From: Variovorax sp. J22P240
GTDB lineage: Bacteria > Pseudomonadota > Gammaproteobacteria > Burkholderiales > Burkholderiaceae_C
NCBI RefSeq assembly: GCF_030316855.1
Contig: NZ_JASZYR010000015.1
Coordinates: forward strand, 62,001 to 126,000
Length of the DNA: 64,000 nt
Direction: 5' to 3'
The notes below the pieces were generated by a model. It ran no database searches and was not told the origin of the DNA. It saw nothing but the letters and a program-made list of their open reading frames with translations. The first letter of the stretch is position 1. Every line of letters starts with the position of its first letter. Made by a program: the position numbers and the translations under genes. Shown here one piece after another: positions 51,375 through 60,294 of this stretch.

Positions 51375-52367
51375 TCAGCGGCCGCGCGCAGGCAGCGGCA
51401 CACCCCGCTCAGCCATCACGTCGCGCAGGATGGCCGGATCGTCGGTGATGAGGCCGTCCACGCCCCAATCCATGAGCCGCGCCATGTCAGCGCGCTCGTT
51501 CACGGTCCAGGGCAGCACGCGGAGGCCGAGCGCCTGCGCCTCCTTCACCAGGGCGGGCGTGAGATCGTCAAAGGACGGGGACCAGACCACGGGCGCCTTG
51601 CTGTCCCCGGACGCAGCCTTCACCAGCCGCGGAGCTGAGCCGAAGTCCTCGATACGCAGGCCCGAGGTCCAGCGGCTGTCCTTCAGCGTGCGCGGGCTCG
51701 TGAGGTAGGCGCGGGGCAGTTGAGGCGCCTGTTGACCGACCAGCGTGAGCGAGCGCCAGTCGAAGCTCTGGATGGTGACGCGCTGGGACATGCCGGCCTT
51801 GTCGATCTCCGTCAGCAGCGCGCGGACCATCTGCTCGGGCGAGGCGGTTTCGTCCGGCCGGGCCGGCTCCAGCTTGGTCTCGATGTTGAAGCGAACCTGG
51901 TCCGCACCCAGTTCACGCGTTCTTTCGAACAGCGCGGCCAAGGTCGGGATGCGCTCGCCATCGTTGGTCAACTGCTTCGGGAAGGCCTTGCCGTAGTTGC
52001 TTGCGGGGTCGATGCGGCCGACGTCGTAGGTCTGCAGTTGCGCGAGACGCAGCGATCGTATCGCCGGCCCCTTCGACGCCAGGAAGGCACCGCGTGCGTC
52101 GCGCGTGTGATCGGGGTTCAACACCGTGTCGTGCGAGATGACCACGACGTCGTCGGCCGTGAGTCCGATGTCGAGTTCGAGCGTGGTGACGCCGAGGCCG
52201 ACCGCCTTGGAGAACGCGGCCAGCGTGTTTTCCGGCGCGAGGGCGCGGCCGCCGCGATGCGCTTGAAGGTCAATGGTCGGCTTGGCATCGCGCACGGGCG
52301 ATGCACAGCCTGCGAACATCGACAGGCAAAGCAAGCAGGGCGCGAACCTCCAGTGTTTCATCCTCAT
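51375..52367 (-). CDS. glycerophosphodiester phosphodiesterase, lipoprotein
   Basis: Hydrolyses glycerophosphodiesters to glycerol-3-phosphate and an alcohol. The 330-residue protein has a lipoprotein signal (MFAGC, Cys21), so it is exported. The catalytic core shows AHRGG (His37, Arg38), APENTLAAF, TLELDIGLTADDVVVISHD with Glu/Asp ligands and the second His, and FNIETK. It ends DGLITDDP, the usual tail. The start overlaps the stop of the DUF1439 gene ahead (ATGA). A second in-frame ATG lies two codons in. Confidence 0.93.
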   Translation of the reverse strand: MRMKHWRFAPCLLCLSMFAGCASPVRDAKPTIDLQAHRGGRALAPENTLAAFSKAVGLGVTTLELDIGLTADDVVVISHDTVLNPDHTRDARGAFLASKGPAIRSLRLAQLQTYDVGRIDPASNYGKAFPKQLTNDGERIPTLAALFERTRELGADQVRFNIETKLEPARPDETASPEQMVRALLTEIDKAGMSQRVTIQSFDWRSLTLVGQQAPQLPRAYLTSPRTLKDSRWTSGLRIEDFGSAPRLVKAASGDSKAPVVWSPSFDDLTPALVKEAQALGLRVLPWTVNERADMARLMDWGVDGLITDDPAILRDVMAERGVPLPARGR

Positions 52368-52954
52368 TTGAGTTCTACGGTGATTCCGTCATCTTGCACC
52401 GTGATCGCACCGATCTCGTAGGTCTTGCGTCCCACGGTCAACTCTTCGGCCGTGAAGGTGCGCAACGCCTGGTCTCGCAGAAGCTCCTGTGCCACCACGG
52501 CGCCGATGTTCTGCAGGCGCTCTGCGTCGCGGCCCGTCACGCCCTGCAGTTCGAGCCGCTCCGCCTGCGGCCGGTCCAGCCGCAGGGCGCGAGTGGGTGC
52601 GTCGTACTTGAGCGCGCTGCTGACCGAGACGATGCCCTCAACCGTCTGCGGCTGCAACAACGGGCTCGAGATCGACAGCACCGCCGTGATCGCCGCGCGG
52701 TTGCTGCGCGCGTCCAGCCCCAACCGCGGATCGCGCAGGCCGACCGTGAAGATGTCCGCGTAGCGCTTCTGCACCGGAAAGCGCTTGGCGATCTGCGCCT
52801 GCAGTTCATCTCGGCTCGCGGTGTATTCGCTGGTGAAGAAGTTGAATCCGGCCAGCGCGGCGAACGGCGCGGGCATCGCGCACGTACCCAGCAGCGCGCG
52901 CAGGAGGGTACGGCGGGAGTGGAGGCGGAATCGAAGAGGAGAGCGGTTTCGCAT
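52364..52954 (-). CDS. DUF1439 exported protein
   Basis: A 196-residue protein resembling the YceB/DUF1439 family, with an N-terminal export signal (RRTLLRALLGTCAMPAPFAALAG). The mature region has FNFFTSEYTASRDELQAQIAKRFPV and a C-terminal half VTGRDAERLQNIGAVVAQELLRDQALRTF, both typical of the family. Unlike YceB it does not show a clear lipobox cysteine. Function is unknown; fold relatives bind lipids. It is coupled to the phosphodiesterase gene, which suggests envelope lipid work. Confidence 0.8.
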   Translation of the reverse strand: MRNRSPLRFRLHSRRTLLRALLGTCAMPAPFAALAGFNFFTSEYTASRDELQAQIAKRFPVQKRYADIFTVGLRDPRLGLDARSNRAAITAVLSISSPLLQPQTVEGIVSVSSALKYDAPTRALRLDRPQAERLELQGVTGRDAERLQNIGAVVAQELLRDQALRTFTAEELTVGRKTYEIGAITVQDDGITVELK

Positions 52955-53002
52955 ACCGCTCGGAGCTTGCCACACGCCGGGGGTTCCCCGGCCGACGTCC
53001 GC

Positions 53003-53785
53003 TCAGTCGTGCAAGGACGAAAGGAACTGTTTCAGTTCCGCGGTCTGCGGATTGCCGAACAACTCGGCCGGCGGACCCATTTCGTGCACGCGGCCCTGGT
53101 GCATGAAGATCACGCGATCGCTCACCTTGCGCGCGAAGCTCATCTCGTGCGTCACCATCAGCAGCGTCATGCCTTCGTCGGCAAGCGACTCCACCACGCG
53201 AAGCACCTCGCCCACGAGTTCGGGGTCGAGCGCGGAGGTGATCTCGTCGCACAGCAGCACCGCCGGCTCCATCGCCAGCGCGCGGGCGATCGCCACCCGT
53301 TGCTGCTGGCCGCCGGAGAGCTGGTCGGGCATGGCGTCGAACTTCTCGGCCAGCCCGACGCGCGTGAGCAGCTTGCGAGCCTGCGATGCGGCCTCGACGC
53401 TGCCGCGCTTCTTGACCAATGTGGGCGCGAGCATCACATTGCGCCCGACCGTGAGGTGTGGGAACAGGTTGAAGCTCTGGAAGATCATGCCCACGTGCTG
53501 GCGCAGTTCGCGCATCGCCATCGCGCTCTCGTGCAGCAGCGGCTTGCCGTCCACCGTGAGCGAACCTTCCTGGAAGACTTCGAGCCCATTGATGCAACGC
53601 AGCAGCGTGCTCTTGCCCGAGCCGCTCTTGCCGATGATCGCGATCACCTCGCCGCGCTTGACCTCGAGGTCGATGCCCTTGAGCACCTCGTTGCTGCCAT
53701 AGGACTTGCGCAGCGCGGTGATCCGCACGATCGGCGCCGCGAATGCGCTGGCGCTGGGGACGGGGGCTTCAGCGACGAGCGCCAT
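53003..53785 (-). CDS. polar amino acid ABC transporter ATP-binding protein
   Basis: GlnQ/HisP-type ATPase of 260 residues: Walker A GKSGSGKST, Q-loop MIFQSFNLFPHL, signature LSGGQQQR, Walker B VLLCDEITSALD, H-loop VTHEMSFAR. The order in the operon is binding protein, permease, permease, ATPase. It overlaps the permease gene by 17 bases. The Cys in Walker B (LLCDE) is usual in this subfamily. Confidence 0.95.
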   Translation of the reverse strand: MALVAEAPVPSASAFAAPIVRITALRKSYGSNEVLKGIDLEVKRGEVIAIIGKSGSGKSTLLRCINGLEVFQEGSLTVDGKPLLHESAMAMRELRQHVGMIFQSFNLFPHLTVGRNVMLAPTLVKKRGSVEAASQARKLLTRVGLAEKFDAMPDQLSGGQQQRVAIARALAMEPAVLLCDEITSALDPELVGEVLRVVESLADEGMTLLMVTHEMSFARKVSDRVIFMHQGRVHEMGPPAELFGNPQTAELKQFLSSLHD

Positions 53786-54422
53786 GGATCTTCCTCTCGA
53801 GGTTCTTGGCGTACAGGCTCACGGGAAAGCACAGCACGAAATAGAGCAGGGCGACGCAGCTGAACACGACGAAGGGCTTGAAGGTCGCGTTCGAGATCAT
53901 GCTGCCCGCCTTGGTGAGTTCGACGAAGCCGATGACCGAGGCCAGCGCCGTGCCCTTGATCACCTGCACCAGGAAGCCTACCGTCGGCGCCACGGCGATG
54001 CGCGTGGCCTGCGGCAGGATCACGTGGCGCATCTGCTCACTGAAGTTGAGCGCGAGACTGCCGGAAGCCTCCCACTGCCCCTTGGGAATGGAAGCCACGC
54101 ACCCGCGCCAGATCTCGGTGAGAAATGCGCTCGTGTACAGCGTGAGCGCCACCGATGCGGCGGTCCACGCCGAAACGTCGATGCCGAAAAGCGCGATGCC
54201 GAAGTAGGCCAGGAAGAGCTGCATCAGCAGCGGCGTGCCCTGAAAGACCTGCACGTAGAGGCCGATCAGCCGTTGGGCCAAGCGGCCGCCGGACAGGCGC
54301 AGGAAAAGCAGCAGCCCTCCCACCACGCCGCCGCCGACGAAGGCGATCAGCGACAGCACGACGGTCCAGCGCAAGGCCAGCAGCAGGTTGCGCAGGATGT
54401 CCCAGAGGGAGAAGTCGGTCAT
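53769..54422 (-). CDS. polar amino acid ABC transporter permease 2
   Basis: A 217-residue permease of the HisM/GlnP family with about five helices. GLYVQVFQGTPLLMQLFLAYFG is the family N-terminal block (usually RGTPxLxQ), and WEASGSLALNFSEQMRHVILPQA is the ATPase-docking loop. It starts 7 bases behind permease 1 and shares 17 bases with the ATPase gene. Confidence 0.95.
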   Translation of the reverse strand: MTDFSLWDILRNLLLALRWTVVLSLIAFVGGGVVGGLLLFLRLSGGRLAQRLIGLYVQVFQGTPLLMQLFLAYFGIALFGIDVSAWTAASVALTLYTSAFLTEIWRGCVASIPKGQWEASGSLALNFSEQMRHVILPQATRIAVAPTVGFLVQVIKGTALASVIGFVELTKAGSMISNATFKPFVVFSCVALLYFVLCFPVSLYAKNLERKIHGARR

Positions 54423-54429
54423 GCGCGCC

Positions 54430-55092
54430 TCAGCGTCCGAAGAAATACCTGGGCCCTGCCCAGTTGAGCAGCCGGCGTGCGCCCACCGACAGCGCGAGGT
54501 AGATCAGCGTCGCGATGATGAAGGCCTCGAACGCGCGGAAGTTGCGGCTCTGGATCAGGTTCGCGGCATAGCTCAGTTCCTCGGTCGAGATCTGGCTGCA
54601 GACGGCCGAGCCCAGCATCACGATGATGATCTGGCTCACCATCGCGGGCCACACCTTCTTCATCGCTGGCGGTAGCACCACGCGCATGAACACCTGCACC
54701 TTGTTGAGCGCCAGGCTCACAGCCGCCTCGATCTGCCCGCGGGGCGTGGCCTCGATGCCGGCGCGGATGATCTCGGTCGCGTAGGCGCCGAGGTTCATCA
54801 CCATCGCGATGATCGAAGCCACCTCCGGCGAGAGCTTGAAGCCCGCAGCCGGCAGCCCGAAGAAGATGAAGAACAGCTGCACGATGAAGGGCGTGTTGCG
54901 GATCAGCTCCACGTAGCTGCCCACGATCCAGCGCAGCCACGCAGGGCCGCTCGCGCGGGCCCATGCGCAGGCGACGCCGACGACCATGCCGATCACGGTC
55001 GCGATGGCGGTCAGGCCCAGCGTCCACAGCACGCCCCTGACGAGCAGGGGCCATTGGCCGAGGACGGCGCCGAAGTCAAATTCGATGCCCAT
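54430..55092 (-). CDS. polar amino acid ABC transporter permease 1
   Basis: A 220-residue HisM/GlnP-type permease. SYVELIRNTPFIVQLFFIFFGLP is the typical block, and QIEAAVSLALNKVQVFMRVVLPPA the coupling loop. The ATG at 55092 gives MGIEFDFG. An open frame continues upstream through the gap to the binding-protein gene, but that text is not permease-like. It sits 19 bases behind the binding-protein gene. Confidence 0.94.
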   Translation of the reverse strand: MGIEFDFGAVLGQWPLLVRGVLWTLGLTAIATVIGMVVGVACAWARASGPAWLRWIVGSYVELIRNTPFIVQLFFIFFGLPAAGFKLSPEVASIIAMVMNLGAYATEIIRAGIEATPRGQIEAAVSLALNKVQVFMRVVLPPAMKKVWPAMVSQIIIVMLGSAVCSQISTEELSYAANLIQSRNFRAFEAFIIATLIYLALSVGARRLLNWAGPRYFFGR

Positions 55093-55111
55093 GTCGATGG
55101 CTATCGCACGC

Positions 55112-55903
55112 TCAGACCGGCAGGTCGCCCGCGGGGCGGCCCAGCCATTTCTTCGCCATGGCGTCGAGCGTGCCGTCCTTCTTCGCGCCGGCAATGATGT
55201 CGTTGACCTTGGTCTTCAGCGCATCCTCGCCCTTGGCGATGCCGATGAAGCAGGGGCTGTCCTTGAGCAGCAGCTTGTATTCGGCGCCGAGCTGCGGGTT
55301 CTTCTGCATCATGTCGCCGGCGACGGCCGCGCTGGTGGCGATGGTCTGCGTCTGGCCCGCGACGAAGGCGGCGATGGTGGCGTTGTTGTCCTCGAAGCGC
55401 TTGTAGTCGACGTTGGACGGCGCCACCTTGGCCAGCTCCTGGTCTTCCATCGCGCCGCGTGTCACAGCCACGCTTTTGCCGCCCATGTCGGCAAAGCTTT
55501 TGATGGCAAGGTTCTTGGAGGCGTACACCGCCTGGAAGAAGGGTGCGTAGGCGGCCGAGAAATCGATCACCTTCTCGCGCTCGGCGTTCTTGCCGAGCGT
55601 GGAGATCACGAGGTCCGCCTTGCGCGTCTGCAGGTAGGGGATGCGGTTGGCGCTGGTCACGGGCACCAGCTCGACCTTGACGCCCAGCTTGCTCGCGATG
55701 AGCTGGGCCATCTCGACGTCGAGGCCTTGCGGCGTCATGGTCTTGTCGACCGAGCCGTAGGGCGGGTAGTCCGTCGGCACGGCAATCTTGATGGTCTTGG
55801 CCTTCAGGACGTTGTCGAGCGCATTCTGGGCGTGCGCGGCACCGACGCTGAACAGCGCGGCCGCGGCGAGGATCGACGCGAACTGGCGCTTGGAATACTT
55901 CAT
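55112..55903 (-). CDS. polar amino acid ABC transporter substrate-binding protein
   Basis: A 263-residue family 3 binding protein with a signal peptide cut at AHA-QN (about residue 25). The mature protein has KIAVPTDYPPYGSVDKTMTPQGLDVEMAQLIASKLGVK, the ligand motif of this family, and VDLVISTLGKNAEREKVIDFS-like text. It is the first gene of the four-gene leftward transporter operon. The ligand is probably an amino acid or a close relative. Confidence 0.95.
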   Translation of the reverse strand: MKYSKRQFASILAAAALFSVGAAHAQNALDNVLKAKTIKIAVPTDYPPYGSVDKTMTPQGLDVEMAQLIASKLGVKVELVPVTSANRIPYLQTRKADLVISTLGKNAEREKVIDFSAAYAPFFQAVYASKNLAIKSFADMGGKSVAVTRGAMEDQELAKVAPSNVDYKRFEDNNATIAAFVAGQTQTIATSAAVAGDMMQKNPQLGAEYKLLLKDSPCFIGIAKGEDALKTKVNDIIAGAKKDGTLDAMAKKWLGRPAGDLPV

Positions 55904-55965
55904 GGCAGGGCTCCTGGGTAAGTCGATGGTTGCTTCCACCGGCTGTACGCAAGAGCTGTGCCGGT

Positions 55966-56931
55966 TCAGTCCATCCGGGCGCCGGAGGCCTTGACCGCTT
56001 TCTCCCAACGGGGCGTTTCAGCGACCAGGAATTTCGCGAAGTCCTCGGAACCGAGGAAGGCAGGGTCAGCGCCTTGGCTCACCATGCGGTCGCGCACCTC
56101 GGGGCTGGTCAGCACCTGCTTGAACGCGTCGCTGAGCTTGGCGACCACGTCCTTCGGCGTGCCGGCGGGCGCGAGAAAGCCGTAGAACCCGACCACCTCG
56201 AAACCCTTGATGCCGGCCTCGATCACCGTCGGCACATCGGGGAGGGCGGGGTTGCGCGTCGCGCTGGTGACGGCCAGCGCACGGACCTTGCCTTGCTTGT
56301 GATAGTTGGCCGCCTGCGGAATCGATTCGGCCATGAACTGCACCTGCCCGCCCATCAAGTCGGTGAAGGCCGGCGCACTGCCGCGATAGGGGATGTGGAC
56401 CATGAAGATGCCGGTCGCGTTCTTGAACATCTCCGGCACCAGGTGGCTGATGCCGCCGTTGCCGGCCGAGCCGTAGTTGATCTGGCCCGGCCGCGCGCGG
56501 GCGTAGTCGACGAATTGCTTGAGACTGGTCACCGGCAGCTTCGGCGTCACCAGCAGCGCGAGCGGCTGCATGGCGGTGCGGGCGATCGGCGTGAAGTCCT
56601 TGAGCGTGTTGTAAGGCAGCTTGGCGTAGAGCGCGCCGTTGATCACTGCCACGCCCGTGTTGGCCAGCATCAGCGTGTAGCCGTCCGCCGGGCTCTTGGC
56701 GACGGCCTCGGCGCCGACCGAGCCGCCTGCGCCGGGCTTGTAGTCGACGATCACGGGCTGGCCGAGCACGGCCTGCAGCTTGTCGGTCAGCAGGCGTGCG
56801 TGCTGGTCCAGCGGCCCTCCGGCAGGAAAGCCGATCACGACCTTGATCGGTTTTTCGGGAAAGGCGGCCATGGCTGTGGCGCAAGCCGCCAAGCACAGGA
56901 CCGCCGCGATGCCTTTGCGGGCGATGTTCAT
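55966..56931 (-). CDS. Bug-family (TctC-type) periplasmic receptor
   Basis: A 321-residue Bug receptor with a signal peptide cut near AMA-AF (residue 22). The start FPEKPIKVVIGFPAGGPLDQHARLL and the blocks DYKPGAGGSVGAEAVAKSPADGYTLM and YRGSAPAFTDLMGGQVQFM are family marks. GGPLDQHAR departs from the usual GGxxDxxAR only slightly. No TctAB genes are near. It lies 62 bases upstream of the amino acid transporter genes on the same strand and could be co-transcribed, though a separate ligand is likely. Confidence 0.93.
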   Translation of the reverse strand: MNIARKGIAAVLCLAACATAMAAFPEKPIKVVIGFPAGGPLDQHARLLTDKLQAVLGQPVIVDYKPGAGGSVGAEAVAKSPADGYTLMLANTGVAVINGALYAKLPYNTLKDFTPIARTAMQPLALLVTPKLPVTSLKQFVDYARARPGQINYGSAGNGGISHLVPEMFKNATGIFMVHIPYRGSAPAFTDLMGGQVQFMAESIPQAANYHKQGKVRALAVTSATRNPALPDVPTVIEAGIKGFEVVGFYGFLAPAGTPKDVVAKLSDAFKQVLTSPEVRDRMVSQGADPAFLGSEDFAKFLVAETPRWEKAVKASGARMD

Positions 56932-56994
56932 GTTTGTCTCCTCGTTGAGCGAGGGATCATAAACAGCGCCTGCCTACGCGGCCCCGCGCTGGAT

Positions 56995-57435
56995 TCAGCT
57001 CTTGAGCGTGGCCTTCAGCGTGATCTCGGGCACGCTGGCGAGCGCCTTCGACAGCGGGCAGCCGGCCTTCGCGCCGGCGGCGAGTTCCTGGAACTTCGCT
57101 TCGTCGATCCCCGGGATGCTGGCTTCGAGTTCGAGCTGGATGCGGTCGATCTTGAAACCGGGACCGTCCTTGGCGAGACGCACCGCCGCCTTGGTGTCGA
57201 TCGAATTGGCGGTGAAGCCCGCGCCTTCGAGCGCGAAGGCGAACGCCATCGTCAGGCAGCCGGCGTGCGCCGCGCCCAGGATTTCTTCCGGGTTGGTGCC
57301 GCGCTTGTCGTCTTCGAAGCGGCTCGCGAATCCGTAGGGATAATCCTTGAGCGCGCCGGTCTCTGTGCTGATCTGGCCCTTGCCGGTCTTGCCGGCGCCT
57401 TCCCAGTGAACGCTCGCGTGCTTGTCTGCAGCCAT
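56995..57435 (-). CDS. OsmC-family peroxiredoxin-like hydroperoxide reductase
   Basis: A 146-residue OsmC/Ohr-fold enzyme that reduces organic hydroperoxides with two cysteines. These are in HAGCLTMAFAFALEGAGF (near residue 60) and GAKAGCPLSKALASVPEI (near residue 126). The N-terminus HWEGAGKTGKGQIST is typical of OsmC rather than Ohr. It is a single gene, 63 bases ahead of the Bug gene on the same strand and divergent from the acyl-CoA ligase. Confidence 0.95.
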   Translation of the reverse strand: MAADKHASVHWEGAGKTGKGQISTETGALKDYPYGFASRFEDDKRGTNPEEILGAAHAGCLTMAFAFALEGAGFTANSIDTKAAVRLAKDGPGFKIDRIQLELEASIPGIDEAKFQELAAGAKAGCPLSKALASVPEITLKATLKS

Positions 57436-57629
57436 GTGAACTCCTTGGTGAGTGGGTTGAACGGAGCCTGCCGTTGTACGGCATATCGGCGGCGCCGTCT
57501 GTCGGCCTTTGGTGCAACAAAGTGGTGACCCTGGCGGCCCTGGCGAGTCACCGATGTGACGGCTTCGGGGCTTCCCCGATGCAGGCGCCTCGCGGGGCGT
57601 CGTAGGCTCTCACGCTGTTTGGAGACTGT

Positions 57630-59321
57630 ATGGATCGCCCGCACTACAAATTCTGGCCCCAGCGCCTGCCCCGTTCGATCACTGTGCCCGCCACCTCCCT
57701 GTGGCACAACCTCTCGACCGCTGCCGCACGCTACCCCGACAAGGCCGCGCTCGTCTTCTTCGGCAGCGAGATCACCTACCGCGAATTCGCCGCGCAGGCC
57801 GAGCGCCTCGCCGGCACGCTGCATGCACTGGGCGTCAAACGCGGCGACCGGGTGCTGCTCGACATGCAGAACTGCCCGCAACTCGTGATCGCGCATTTCG
57901 CGATCCTGCGCGCCAATGCCGTCGTCGTGCCGGTCAATCCGATGAATCGTGCCGAGGAACTGAAGCACTACATCACCGACCCGGATGCGAAGGTCGCGAT
58001 CACGACCGGCGATCTGGCGTCCGAACTCGCCAAGGCCAGCAACGCGCTCGAGCCCAAGGACCGGCTCGCGCACATGATCGTCACCCAGTTCACCGACACC
58101 TTCGACGCCGAAGTGACCGGCGACGAGGCGCCCGCTGCGGCCTGGCGCGACTGGCTGCTGACGCGCCACCCCTTGCCCGCGCTCGAAGGCGGCGCCGTCA
58201 TGGCGTGGACCGATGCGATGAATGCCGGGCACCCCGCGCCCGAGCACGTGGTCGGTGCCAACGACATGGCCTTGCTGCCCTACACCAGCGGCACCACCGG
58301 CCTGCCCAAGGGCTGCATCCACCACCATTCGAGCCTGATGCACAACGCCTTCGCCGGCCAGATCTGGGGCCTGGGCTCGTCGGAAGCCGTGGTGCTGGCG
58401 GTGGTGCCGATGTTCCACATCACAGGTGTGGTGAGCATGATGCACACGACGATCCTCATCGCGGGCACGCTGGTCATCATGCCGCGCTGGGACCGCGACG
58501 TCGCCGGACGGCTCATCTCGCGCCGCAAGGTCACGAGCTGGACCAACATCCCCACCATGGTCATCGACCTGATGGCCAGCCCGAACTTCGCGAACTACGA
58601 CCTGAGCAGCCTCGCCTACATCGGCGGCGGCGGTGCGGCAATGCCGCAGGCCGTCGCACAGCGTCTGCTGGAGCAGTTCGGGCTGAAGTACCAGGAAGGC
58701 TACGGACTCACCGAAACCGCCGCGCCATCGCACGCCAATCCCTTCGAGAACCCCAAGCAGCAGTGCCTGGGCATTCCCTACATGAGCACCGATGCGCGCG
58801 TGGTCGACCCCGACACGCTGCAGGAAATGCCCATCGGCGAATCGGGCGAAATCATCATCCACGGCCCCGAAGTCTTCCAGGGCTACTGGAAGCGCCCCGA
58901 CGCGACGGCCGCAGCCTTCGTCGAGTTCGAGGGCAAGCGCTTCTTCCGCTCGGGCGACATGGGCCGCATGGACGAGGACGGCTACTTCTTCATGACCGAC
59001 CGCCTCAAGCGCATGATCAATGCGAGCGGCTTCAAGGTCTGGCCGGCCGAGGTCGAACTGCTGATGTTCCGCCACCCCGCAATCCAGGAGGCCTGCGTGA
59101 TCGCGATGAAGGACGCCTATCGCGGCGAATCGGTCAAGGCCGTGGTCGTGCTGCGCCCGACGCACAAGGACACGACCGAGCAGCAGATCATCGACTGGTG
59201 CCGCGAGAACATGGCGGTCTACAAGATCCCGCGCGCGGTGCAGTTCGTCGATGCCTTGCCCAAGAGCGGCAGCGGCAAGGTGATGTGGCGGCTGCTGCAG
59301 GAGGCGGAGAGCAAGCCCTGA
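57630..59321 (+). CDS. acyl-CoA ligase (long/medium-chain fatty acid or aromatic acid)
   Basis: AMP-forming ligase of 563 residues. The P-loop YTSGTTGLPKG lies at residues 218-228, then GYGLTETAAPSHAN, the hinge FFRSGDMGRMDEDGYFFMTDRLKRMINASGFKVWPAEVE and the late catalytic Lys in KSGSGKVMWR. The HHHSSLMHN stretch after the P-loop is typical of the medium/long-chain group. It is single, with a 194-bp upstream region shared with the OsmC gene. The acid is not predictable. Confidence 0.93.
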   Translation: MDRPHYKFWPQRLPRSITVPATSLWHNLSTAAARYPDKAALVFFGSEITYREFAAQAERLAGTLHALGVKRGDRVLLDMQNCPQLVIAHFAILRANAVVVPVNPMNRAEELKHYITDPDAKVAITTGDLASELAKASNALEPKDRLAHMIVTQFTDTFDAEVTGDEAPAAAWRDWLLTRHPLPALEGGAVMAWTDAMNAGHPAPEHVVGANDMALLPYTSGTTGLPKGCIHHHSSLMHNAFAGQIWGLGSSEAVVLAVVPMFHITGVVSMMHTTILIAGTLVIMPRWDRDVAGRLISRRKVTSWTNIPTMVIDLMASPNFANYDLSSLAYIGGGGAAMPQAVAQRLLEQFGLKYQEGYGLTETAAPSHANPFENPKQQCLGIPYMSTDARVVDPDTLQEMPIGESGEIIIHGPEVFQGYWKRPDATAAAFVEFEGKRFFRSGDMGRMDEDGYFFMTDRLKRMINASGFKVWPAEVELLMFRHPAIQEACVIAMKDAYRGESVKAVVVLRPTHKDTTEQQIIDWCRENMAVYKIPRAVQFVDALPKSGSGKVMWRLLQEAESKP

Positions 59322-59329
59322 CGGGACCC

Positions 59330-59348
59330 GGCGCGAGAGCCTCGCGCC
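59330..59348. terminator. hairpin between convergent ligase and iclR
   Basis: Perfect 8-bp stem GGCGCGAG/CTCGCGCC with an AGC loop in the 28-bp gap between the two convergent stops. There is no T run on either side, so its strength is uncertain. Confidence 0.45.
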
Positions 59349-59349
59349 G

Positions 59350-60192
59350 TCAGCTTTCCAATCGCGGGCCCGCGTAACCGAGCTTCGCGCTGGTGGCCTG
59401 CGCTTCACGTCGAACAGCCGTCGCGATCGGGCCGTTCACGGACGGATCGAAGCCACCACTGGCGCCAAGGGCAGTGATCACGGCGCACACCCGGCCGGTG
59501 AAGTCGAACACGGGGGCGGCCACGGCGCTGATGCCGCGCAGGTAGACGTCCTTCACGACGGCACAGCCGGCAGCACGGACTTCGCTCTGCAGGCTGTCGA
59601 TCGGATTCGGCATGGGCAGCAGGGCGAGCATGTCGGGTGTCGCGGCGGCCAGCTCTTCTTCCGCCAGGGTCCGCACGCGGGCCTCGTCCAGCAGCCCCAG
59701 GAAGACCCGGCCGGTCGCTGACCAGACCAGCGACATCACCGAGCCGGCGCGCACATTGACCGTCACGGGCAAGCCAGGCTCCTCGAAACGCATGATGGTG
59801 GGCCCCTTGTTGCCCATGAGAGCCACAAAGCAGGTGATCTCCAGGCTTTCCCGCAGTCGGACCAGCGCCGGTTCGGCGAGGCGGATGGGCTCGGCCTGGC
59901 GCATCGCCGTCAAGCCAATCTGGATCAGCTCGGGTCCAAGGAAATAGCGCTGGGAGCTTGCGTCCTGGTCGACCAGACCCTCCTGGATCAGGCTCGCCAG
60001 GTAGCGATGCACCTTGGCCGGGCTTTCCCCCACCTGCGCGGCCAGCGCGGACAGGCCCGCACTGCCGCCCATGCCCGACAAGGTCTTGAGCACGGCCATG
60101 CCCGTTTCTGCGGACTGGACGCGCTGCCGGCGCTCCAGCACTCGCGGGGCGGCGGCGTCTAGCGCTGGATCGGGCTTCTTGGTCTTGCTCAT
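59350..60192 (-). CDS. IclR-family transcriptional regulator
   Basis: A 280-residue regulator. The N-terminal winged helix (about 25-90) has AGLSALAAQVGESPAKVHRYLASLIQEGLV, and the C-terminal GAF-like effector domain (about 105-275) ends VITALGASGGFD. The ATG at 60192 is preferred; upstream in-frame text runs into the promoter palindrome. It diverges from the Bug-P450 operon and likely controls it, with the substrate of that pathway as effector. Confidence 0.94.
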   Translation of the reverse strand: MSKTKKPDPALDAAAPRVLERRQRVQSAETGMAVLKTLSGMGGSAGLSALAAQVGESPAKVHRYLASLIQEGLVDQDASSQRYFLGPELIQIGLTAMRQAEPIRLAEPALVRLRESLEITCFVALMGNKGPTIMRFEEPGLPVTVNVRAGSVMSLVWSATGRVFLGLLDEARVRTLAEEELAAATPDMLALLPMPNPIDSLQSEVRAAGCAVVKDVYLRGISAVAAPVFDFTGRVCAVITALGASGGFDPSVNGPIATAVRREAQATSAKLGYAGPRLES

Positions 60193-60245
60193 GGCGTTTG
60201 ATCCTAATGAGGGGAAGCGGGGCGGTAGAAACCCCATGTTTTGAT

Positions 60246-60258
60246 TACGCATAGCGTA
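60246..60258. promoter_or_regulatory. candidate IclR operator
   Basis: TACGC-ATA-GCGTA is a perfect 5-3-5 inverted repeat in the 102-bp divergent promoter. ATTACGCA occurs at 60244-60251 and again at 60264-60271, exactly 20 bases (two helical turns) apart, on the same face of the helix. The second copy ends 23 bases before the Bug gene start. Confidence 0.6.
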
Positions 60259-60294
60259 TAACAATTACGCAAATCACTCCTAAGGATCGACCCG

